Source: Kryptolebias marmoratus (taxonomy: Eukaryota; Chordata; Actinopteri; Cyprinodontiformes; Rivulidae). Taken from it: a stretch of 64,000 nucleotides of DNA. The notes beneath the pieces are model-generated. The model saw nothing but the letters and a program-made list of their open reading frames with translations. It made no database searches and had not been told where the DNA came from. Shown here in pieces: positions 36,601 to 47,502 of this stretch. The stretch spans positions 7,369,405 through 7,433,404 of the forward strand of contig NC_051439.1 in assembly GCF_001649575.2 (NCBI RefSeq). The letters are read 5' to 3'. The position numbers and the translations under genes were made by a program. Positions within the stretch are counted from its first letter, which is position 1, and each line of letters starts with the position of its first letter.

Positions 36601-39600
36601 ACATTCCAATTTTGTCAGAATTAGGATTGTAAATAAATCCCTTTAATTCTGAAGTGCATGTCTTCTGTTCCTTACATGTGAATTCAGGGCTTCAAGTAGC
36701 TTGAGAACCCTAAGATTGAGGAGCATGAACCAAACTAAAGCTGAGTAACTTCCATTAATAATACTTTTTACTGTTTTGCTTATTTACTGCACAGTTGAGT
36801 GTGTCGCCCACTTGAGTTTGGGTTTCGGCGTGCTGAGGACGCTGTCATCGTCATCCAGCTCCGGGCCGCTGTCGCTGGGGTTCTCAAACTCCACGCTGTC
36901 CAGATCCAGGTCGTCCTCCTCCACCTCGGGCGGCGGCTCGGCCGGGTCCTGCTCCGAGTCCAGCACCTTTCACAAGTGAACACGTCACATCTTTGGTCAC
37001 AGGTGAGGGGAAGGAAACCGCTGCGGGACGGCGCCAGAACGGGAGCACTCACCTCATCCGAAACTCGGAAGCGTTTCAGGAGCGCCACCACTCGCTGCTT
37101 GAAGTTCTGCTGCTAAAACACAGAGACACAGAAAGCCAGACTGAGGTACAGAACCCATCCAGGACCAGTCCAACTAGGAGAAAACAACATCTCAGCCATT
37201 TTACCAGCTGTATGTATAAATTTACCCTGTTTGCTGTGGATTGATTTGACTGCGTGTGCTCATGTAAACGAATAACCAAAGTACATCATGACCTGTTTGG
37301 TTTTTAGGCTTTTTATCTGCTCATATCGCCCATAAACTGGGATGTTTAGATTCTGTGAAAAGTGTTAAATATTTCTCATCAGGAGTTTTTTGTTTTTATT
37401 CTCAGTATAACTGGGATCTCTGCCAGGCAGATTCGGCTGCAGAGCCTGTGCCTTTTTTCTGGCAAAACTGTAGATATTCCATTTTCTGTCATGCCAGTAA
37501 ACTTGTGGATGCCTCCGTTGCACTGCTTTGCATCTCCCACCTCATGTTTGGAACGCATACACAAGTTATACACCAAAGTGGAGGCATTTTTGCGTTCTTT
37601 CACCCAGTCTGTTTACCACTCAAACCCCTGCAGAATGCAGAGAGCGGACACTCAAGCTTCCACACATTAAGGTTATATTTCAGCTCAAAAATATTCTCTT
37701 TAAAACAGGAAGTGAAGTTTTTTTTAACTTGTCATATCTCTTACATTAAACACAGAAGAAGCAAAGATTCACATGTGATCAGCAGAGTAAATAATTTAAC
37801 ATCTGCCTTGTAGTTTTTGCACAGAGACTGTTTGTTTGAGGCTTACTTTCCGGTCCGTGTCTGTCTGCTTCCCATGAACTTGGCAGTCAGGGAGTGACGG
37901 ACACAGGTATGTGGTTACCATGGTGACCATCACGAGCCACTGCAGCATTACCGTTTCTATTCATCTTGGTTCTCTTTCTTCCACTTTTAACACAGTTCGG
38001 ACACCAAAAAGTCAGCTTTTTTTTTACAGCAGCTGCCTCGACACCCTTCAGATTTCAGGAATTGATTTATTTGTTAGCTTCCGTTTTCGGCCAAGGCCTC
38101 CTCTCTTCTGCTGTGAATAAAATAAATGAATGAAACGGCCTGGCTTATATTAGTGTGGTCGTGCCGTTTGACATCATGTACGTCCTGCTTGTTTGGATAT
38201 CTGGGGTGCATTTGTTGAGTTTTAAAGAGAAGGACTTCCCTGCTGGTACGTTGGGGCTGCAGCAGCATTATAGAAGCTTTGTTTGTTTTTGATATCATCA
38301 AACACAAATTAATTTTCCGACCATCTCAGGGTGGTTATTTGTTCCACTCTCGCATGAGATGTCCTCTTGTTTTCCCTCGAACAGACTACAGGCACCGGGG
38401 TAAAAATCCAGCCAGTCACAGACCCCTAATCTCGTCTCCATGGTAACACGGAGCCTAGACCCCAAAACAATATCCTTTATCTGACGAGCGGCCCTGACAG
38501 CATGAAGTTTCTCAGTGGTCTGATCCAAAACATGTGGACTTCGGTTCTGTATTTGAGGACGTTTTGCTCCTCATTCGAGAAGCTTTTTCCAACTAAGTGA
38601 CGAAGAGTTCTAAGCTATCACCTAGTGGACAAAGAGTGATCCCTATTGATTTCAAGGACACGGGGTCAAAGGTCAAGGTCACAAGTAACCCCTTTGTGAA
38701 GACATTTTCTGTGCTCTAAGTCGTCAACTGCGTAACACAGGAATGTCAAACTGCATACTTGGTTTTGAAATTGGGCACAATTTTCAAACTATGTATTTAT
38801 GTAACCTACCAAATGAACTCAACGCTCAAGATAAGTATCTTTTGAAAATATTATTGATAGCAGGAAAGAAATCAATAACAAGAAGATGGTTCAGCGGGAG
38901 CCCACCGACTGTGAGAGACTGGTCAGCCACGGTAGAAGAAATATGTCATATGGAAACGCTTACCTTCTCCCTCAGACTACAACAGGACAAAATTGAAAAA
39001 TATTGGTATAAATGGTTTATATATAAGAACTTGAAAGCAAGTTGAGTGTTATTTGTACATTACTCGGGGTGGAAGATGTGAGGGGGTGCTGGGGGGGATG
39101 GATGGGACTTGGTAAATTTGGACAAATCCCTTACCTGTTGGACTCTTCATGAAAATTTATGTACATTGTAACCTGTTTGCCGAATTAGTTTGTGTGGTTT
39201 AGGTATTTTGCTTCGCTGTATCCCTCCCTTGGTGACCTATTTGTTCTGAGTGTCGTTTGTTGTTCTTTTTGTGTTTTTTACTTATCTCTGTAAACTTCTG
39301 TGCTGTATAAAAATGTAAATCTGACAATTAAAAATAAAGTATAAAAAAAAAGGAATGTCAAACTGCACAGGTGGACACTTCATGGGTTGAAGATGATCCC
39401 TAATGATTTCAAGGTCACGGGGTCAGAAGTCCAGGTCACAGGGGACCCCTTTGTGAAGACCTTGTCCGGGCTCTTACTCTGCAGCTGCGTCACACAGGAA
39501 TGTGAGACTGAACAGCTGGACACCTCATGGGTTAAGGATGATCCCTAATGATTTCAAGGTCACGGGTGCAAACATGATCCCTTTGTGAAGACCTTTTCTG

Positions 39601-40073
39601 TGCTCTAAGTCGTCAACTGCGTAACACAGGAATGTCAAACTGCACAGCTGGACACTTCATGGATGAGGATTATCTGTATTGACTTTAAGGTGAGAGGGTC
39701 AAAGGTCAACTCACAGGTGACCCCTTCATGACAACTTTGCCACAACTTACTTTAGTTGTTTTGTTTTTAATTGGATATTTTTTTGGATTAACCTTGGCCA
39801 GGGAGTCTGAGAATCTCCACCAGCGTATCAGTGATCTGACTTTCAGCGAAACTTTGAACAACAACAAAACTCAACAAATTAAGACTTGTTAAAGTTAAAG
39901 AACTGTTCTTTATACATTCTTGTAGTTTTGATATGTGTACATGGTATAAATTCATGATTTAAATATCCATCCATCAATCTTCTACTGCTTAGGAACAGAA
40001 AACCCGCTTCCCTCAGGCTTAGTCTCAAAACACTATTTTGACTTTTTCCTCAATATTGCAACTTTTCATTAAA

Positions 40074-40125
<52 letters not shown>

Positions 40126-43100
40126 CTCTTACCCTGGTAATGGAGGGAGTCCTTACAATTGACCTCCTTTGCTTCTTTGGTTTTCTCACATCAAAATCGT
40201 CATCTTCAAGATCCTGAAGTCACCAAGAAAATTAAAACCAAGTTAGTGATCTGCGTAGGTCTGCCTTGCCACAAATCGTCTGAGTGATCGTATGAATATG
40301 AACCGGGCAAGCCGATGACAAGTCTAATGGAAAGCAAAATTTTAGGTCATGACCTGTCCCTGCACGGCGTCATCGCTGGCCTCCTGCTCCGAGGAGAAGC
40401 TCTCATACTCGTCCTCTGAGTAGTTATCTACAGCAAATAATAAACAGGAAGTTTCAGGGCTTGGAGAGTCAGGATGTCTCATACATATTTCAAACACTTC
40501 TTTAAAGGAGACAAGCAGCCAGCTTCTAATATACATGATGTAGGCCTGCACGCTACCTGGACACGACTGTTTTTCCCCCTGATTTGCACCTTGTGATCCC
40601 CCTGCTCTGTTCAGCACATCAAGCCTATCAGGTCATTCTTACAGCATCATGCTGTTTTACCTCGAGGACATCATGGGGAATGAGAAGCAAAAACATACCG
40701 GAGCATTTGATCTGTCCTGCCTGCAGGGCTGCCTCCTCGTGATCTATTGGCTGGCTGGAGAGGGAGAAGATCCAGATCTCGGCCACTTTGCCCAGCATGT
40801 CCTTTTGGCTGCTGCAGAGAGGCAGAACCTGACCTCCCTCCGTCGGGTGCTGCATCACCTGGGAAACGAAAAAAGACAAAAGAGACATACGAGATGGGGA
40901 GAAGGTCGAAAGAACTGAAAACAGAATGAAACTAAACTGAATGTGCCATTCCTAACTGGCCCTCTTGAATAGGGTTGACTCAGTTAGAGACGCCAACCCA
41001 ATGATTACTTTCTGAGAGTTTTAATTGAAATCCATTCAGTGATTAATGGGATATTTTGCTGAAGGTAGAGACAAATGAAGGCTCACATCATTTCACCGCT
41101 GGTGACAAATGATAAAATCATAAAATATAAAACCAAGTAAAAAAATGACTAAATGTCATAAATCACAGATTAACTAAAAGCCCAAAGCCTTAATTGCAAT
41201 TAAAAGCCAGAGAAAATAATTATGTCTCAAGCTGCTTTTTCAAAACCTCATTAGAGGAGACACGTTTGATTGGCAGCTGAAGGCACGATCTCCCTGACTG
41301 ACTAATCTAGAACGTGGAACTTCCAAATGGACATTTTTAGATGATATAAGACGTCTAGAATTTGAAGAAGGGCAGAGAAGTTGAAATACTGTACATACTC
41401 TGGTGCCAGAATGTGCAAAGCTTTAAAAACAAGCCGAAAACTTGGAGAATCAACTCGGTTTTTAGCAGGAAGTCTGTGAAGAGGTGCTAACAGGAGTGAT
41501 ACTGGCTCTTTTCCCCGTACCAGGCTGCAGACTTTAGCTCCGCCCAACCAGGAAAATTTGTAAAAAACGGCAAAGTGACAAATGAACTCGGTACATTCTG
41601 CAGACTATTTTGGAAACAATCCAAAAATAAAAAAAGACAAAATGTAGGTTCGAAAATATCTTGAAAGCACAGAATAAAGAAGAGGAACCAGTGATTTGTG
41701 GATGAAAGATGTAGAAAGTAATCGTTGGATGTACATTTATAACTGATTACCTCCGTAAAGGAGGTCATGTATTCAGTAGTGTTTGTCTGTCTGTGTGCAA
41801 GATTACTAATAAAAAAAAATGATGAACGGATTTTTGTGATGTTTTTCAGAAACGTCAAACATTCTGCAAGGAACAAGTGGTTAGAGTTTGGTGCTGATCT
41901 GGTCAAATGTCAGGGCCACAGGTGATCCCGTGCTCTAACTCTGCAGCTTGATAAGGTAGAAACTGCACAGCTGGACACCTCGTGGGTCAAGGATGATGCC
42001 TAGGGATTTCAAGGTCATCGTGTCAAAAGTCAAGATCACAGGTAACGTCTTTGTTAAAACCTTCCACAGCTAGTCAACCTTAGCATACTCAAAAATGGCT
42101 GTCCTTGAGTGAATTTTACAGATGTTAAGCTGACAGTCATTCATGACACCCGTCATGAAGGCAGCTGCTGGTTGGGCGTCTTCCTCGCGGCGCAGCAGCA
42201 GAAAAAAATCCACCATTTTCTCTGAGTGAGGATTCATCTCCTCTCAAGCCTGAGTCACGTCCGGTGAGTACCTTCTAAAAACAGGAGACGCTAAACCGCA
42301 ACGACCTTCAGCAATGTTGGCCGTGTCGTGTGTGTGTGTGTGTGTGTGTGGGGGGGGGTGCTGTGTGTCAGCTGAAAATTCAACCTTTAATCTTTCTCGT
42401 GGTTAACTATGACTCTGTCTTTCTGCCCCCCTCCCCCCCGTTCTTTTCCACCATTTTGTCTTTTGTTCTCCCAGCTGCTGAGGTGCAGCCTTAATAAGCT
42501 CCACCGAGCTTTGTGAGCCGTATGGGAACTCCTTTGTGTACGAGCGTCACGTGCACAGAAATCGGAGCTTTTGTTACTGGTTCCTCCGAGCAAAGGGGGA
42601 AAAAAAAACAGTCTGTAAGGTGTGATAACTTCAGTGTTTTCTCATTTCTGCTTGACCTTACAAGCTCTTGTTCAGGTATGCTCTTATAAAATCACCAAAA
42701 GAACGATAATTAAAGGCCCATCATTCCTTGAAGGAATGCATATCGCCCGCTGCTTTCCACGTCAGAGTCTCTGAGATCTTATGTTGAGAAGCTTCAGACA
42801 TTTTAGTCAACTTTGGAAAGGACTTCACGTGCGATCTAATGTGAAATCTTGCGAGAAAGCACTGAGATTATGTTGAGGATGACCCTCTGCTACTACCACG
42901 CCAAGAGTAGCTGAATATTTGAAAATCTGACAGAGTTACAGCTACTTTTGTGTTGACCAAAATCAATTAGCTGTGGCAGCCATCTCAAACTGGGTTGACT
43001 CGAAATGTTAATGAGATGTAGACGTACATTCAGGGATGACTTTCTGAGACTTTCACTAAAATTTGGCCAGTGGTTCATGAGACAGACAGGGTTGATGTCA

Positions 43101-46100
43101 GCACTATGAAACTGAGATGTGAATGTTTCTAATAAAGATTTTAGCTGTGATTATTAAAGACAAACAGAATGGTGCCACTGTTATGAAGGACTTCAGGATA
43201 ACGAGTTGGCTTGTCCAGACGTTATTAAAGACGAAGCAACAGTCAGCAGAGATTTGCTCTTCATGCCAAACAGCAGCTGCAGCTTCCTCCACTCATTAAA
43301 TGTTCCTGCTTCTGACACTCGCGGCCTATTAGAGCTGAAGCACCTTTCCACTCCCATCTGTCTGGAGACTTTGAGACACACGAGGAGCAGCATGAGGTTT
43401 GTTATCCTCTGCAGCAGGACTTTAGTTACAAGTGGGCCAGACAGAACAAAAGTACGGCCAATGGTACAAAATACGCTCGTCAGAAACCTGCCAGAGTAAC
43501 CAAAATCCAAAGCAGCAATCCTGAATACATATATCTAGATTTGGAATACAGACAAGGTTTTAACAAAGGGGTCACCTTTCACCTTTACCCTGAAATCAAT
43601 AGGGATCATCCACGACCTATAAAGGTGTCCAGCTGTGCAGTTTGGCATTCCTACGTTACACAGTTACAGGGTTGGGGCTCCGTCATACTCCATAGGAAGT
43701 CAGGAAGTCGGTTCATGTTTACGTGGTTGACAGACGTTTGTGTTCGCACGCACCTTTCATCGTCCACGAGACACTCGGATCAGAACTCCCGGGAAGCTCC
43801 TCCCCTCCTCCTGAAGTGTTAAAACGGAGTCATTTCCGCCGGCTTCTTCACTCCACTTTTCTTTGTTTTGCTGGAGCAGCCTTTAACAGCCTCGGCCAGC
43901 TGCTTCTCAGCGGAGCAGTAGAAGAAAAAATGACTCTGTTAAAGCTCACCGACTTTTCCGCATAAACACGACCACACCAACTTCCGACCAATCGCACGAT
44001 ACTTGGCTCAAACCCCAGTGAGAAAAGGTTCGGCCAGAGCCAGAGTCACGAAGGGGCGGGCGAAGCTGCTACGAGAACAGAATGACCCAATTTTCATCAC
44101 GCGACCAGAGCTGACAGCTTGAGAGTACGGACAATATTCTCACAAAGAGGTCACCTGTGACCTTGACATTTGACTGCGTGACCTTGAAATCAACAGGGAT
44201 CATCCAAGATCCATTCGGTGTCCAGCTTTGCAGTCTGACATGTCTATGTTAAAGGCTTATCAATGTAGAGCTTGGACAAGTTATCGTCCAGAGACAGGTG
44301 GACATGTCCTGTCTTGACCGTAGAAAAATGAATATTAATTATTGAACGCTGCCAAAATTATGTTTTTGCCCTTGTCCGTCTGTCTGCATTTGAGTGTCTG
44401 CCTGTTTAGCAAAATATCTTGTGAAACACAAACTCTCAGAAAGTAATCACTCAATGTACTTCTCCATCTGATTAAGTCTGAGTCAGTCTAATTCAAGATG
44501 GCTGCTACAGCCAACATAAAAAATGGTTATAACTCAGTGAGTTTTGCAGATATTGGGCTAAAATTTTGATGTTGTGGTAGGCGAGGGTCATTCACAACCA
44601 CTACATTGTCAACATAGCAGCATTGAACACTGCTGCTGGCAAAGTGAAGAGAAAACAAAAAAAACCTTTTAGTGCATTTCCTTTCAAACTGTCAGATTTC
44701 CTAATTTGTTCTTCATTGTTTTGGCTTTGAAAGAGACAACTGAGCTCAGATAATGCCACTTTTGTTGTCTTCTGATAACCCAGTCGCTTTTTGCACGGGT
44801 CACATGATGGCTTAATTAAACAACAGCTTACAGGTGCATATGTTTACATACCCCACTCCTCTCTGTTGTCACCATTTAACAAAGATGGTCTGTTTGACTT
44901 CTACTATCTGATTACTCAAGGTAAAGAAGCATCACTGATGTGTATATTTTTACCATTATAGTCAGATATTCAGATGGGATTCTGGCAGCTTTGTGGTGGC
45001 CAAACTAATTTTGAAAAGGGCCTTATATGGCCTGCAGGCCACTCGTTGAACAGACTTGCTCTACATGCTACAAACACACACGCAACTTGTTGTAGACCTC
45101 AAATCTGTGGTGTGCAACTTGAGTTGTGTGTCTGTACCTCCGTCATATCGATGGATCCCACAGCCAGAGTCTTGTAGCCTAAGATAGTTCGGTTCTTGTA
45201 CCTTTTCCGCCTCTGGAGCATGATCTGCAGCTTGTTCCCTTCTCGTTTCAGGAAGTGAGGGTACTGAAAGAGCACAGGGACAAGACAGAAAAAAAAATCA
45301 AATAAAATGCAGGAATACCCAACAAAACGACAAAAAATGGTTTAATGTATGGTTAAATATTTTCATCCATGACACGATCAAAATCATTTAATTCATTTAA
45401 TGAGCATAAACACCTCAAATCTTCAAATCTAACACACACCACACATCATCACTTTCTATTACTTTTGCTACATTACATTATCATAAGTGAGAGGATTCAT
45501 TTGTGACTCCTTGAAGAGTTAGAAAAAGAGAGAGAGATAATGGATTCACTCAGAAAGTCTGTCTGTCCGTCTGATTTTACCTGTAGCGAGAAGGTTAGAG
45601 CCAGATCGGTCTCCACCAAGCCACTGGGCGGCAGCACAATCTCATGGGACCTTAAAATGCGTTTGGAGCCCTGTGGGGAGAAAAGAAAATGTTTGATGAT
45701 TAGTTCAGGCTAAAAGGTTTCCTGGCGGTGGTGCGCTTCTTCCCACTTCGCAACAAAGCTGTGGGCTGCAGAGATTCCAGCCAGGTTTCCATTTAAAAAC
45801 TAATAGCTAGACTCAAGCTTTTGCGTAATGTTGTACAAAGAAAATCAAATGTTCTGCAGAGTAATTAAGGATTATAATCTGTATACTTGGGGCGTAACTC
45901 ATGAGACTAAAACACAACATGATTTCCTGTTGATTGAAAACTGTCTCTCTTTTCTCTCTCATGACTTTGTCTGCTGAGGTTATTACCCTCCATATCAGGG
46001 GTGTCAAACCCAGTGACACAAGTGGGCCAAAATTAAAAATTAGGTCCTAGCCAAGGGCCAGTCACGATCAATATTTATTAAAAATTACATAAATTAACCT

Positions 46101-47469
46101 TGGTTTTAGATGTATTATGTCAAATCATTCATATAGAAATATCAATTACCTTTTCCCAGTTACAGATTATACAGAATTTAGAGCAAACAAACTTTAATGA
46201 ACACAGACAAATAGATCAAACTTCAAAAAGCTCATCATTAGCTGTCATTTCTTACGCCTCACTCAGCTTTTAAATGAATTTTTTTAACTTTAAAACAGAT
46301 TTTTTTAAAAAAGCCATCAACAAAAACCTGATCATACAGAAATTAAAACTATATATTGTTGGCTTCTAAGTCAGTGTCAAGAGAAAACTTCACTAATTAG
46401 GCTCCATTTTTTAAAGCAAAATAATAATCAGAGACTTGATCTGTCCCAGACTAGAGGGCCGGACCTGATGAAATCTAAATGTTATCTTGGGGGCCGGATG
46501 AGATGTTACAGAGGGCCGGATCTGGCCCGCGGGCCTTGAGTTTGACACGTGTGCTCTATATGATATACGATATACCCTCTTATGCGCTGAATGTTTTATT
46601 TCAGTAGAGCAAAAGATGACAAAAAAACAGCGTTTTCAACAAAAACCTCTCAGCTTTGAGTCCCAAACAGTCACGTAAACCTCCACAGAATAAATGCTGT
46701 CTCCGATGGTCCACTGGATGGATGCGCTCAAAAAGAAGCTTTGATATCTCTCTCATACTCCCCAGCCTTAATTTTAACGACCGACCTCAGTTGCACTCTC
46801 CATCCTTCCAACAATCTTGGGACCCACTGTTTATTTTTAGCCGCCCGCTCCCGCCCACTGCAGTCTTAACACCGCCAGATCTGCGTCCCACGGGACCCCA
46901 GCCCCGGCCCGGCGCAGGGCTCTAACGCGGACCGAAGTTGCCGAACAGGGATGATGTGCGGCGGGCGAGGCTCCGCAAACTCAGCATGAGCCGTCAAAGA
47001 AGAAAGTAGGGATGGCAAAGTCGTCATTTTGAATGTGAACTGAAATGATGAAGAATAATGTGACTGAATTCCCAATCAAGCTGCTCTCACTCACACCATT
47101 TACTGGTTTTGTTGTCAGAAAGCAAAAAGTCTGATTTAGCATGGTGTAGTGGTTAGAGCTGTCCCCTTTCTGTCCAGGATCGCATCCCGGCCTGGGGCCT
47201 TTCTGGGTGGAGTTTACATGTTCTCCCTGTGCACACGTGTGTTTACTCCGGGTACTCCGGTTTCCTCCCACAGACCAAAAACATGCATGTTAGGTTAATT
47301 GGTGGGTCTTAAATTTCCCCTAGGAGTGAGAAAATGAAGTGTTGTTTGTCTTGTTGGTCTCTATGAGTCCATGTTATGGACTTGTGACCTGTCCAGGGTG
47401 TCCCCACCTGCTGGAGACAGACACCAGCTCCCCACGACCCGGAATGGAGAAGCGGGTAAAGAAAATGAA

Positions 47470-47502
<33 letters not shown>

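Larger units (their letters stand above)
37113..40132. other. pacs2 intron 7
   Basis: 3.0 kb intron. 37113-38600 shows no repeat or exon I recognise. 38615-39728 is R1 sequence split by an L1 insertion. A TA/TG microsatellite lies beside exon 7. Confidence 0.8.
40859..45137. other. pacs2 intron 4 (4.3 kb)
   Basis: Large intron with several R1, R2 and R3 copies (40955-41085, 41748-42145, 42719-43105, 43449-43690, 44124-44325, 44385-44605) and a (GT)n plus G-run at 42328-42358. No exon seen. Confidence 0.8.

Noticed and set aside
37355..37813. 152-codon open frame on the plus strand inside pacs2 intron 7
   Set aside because: Composition is that of AT-rich intron; no motif or start context, and other frames are almost as open.
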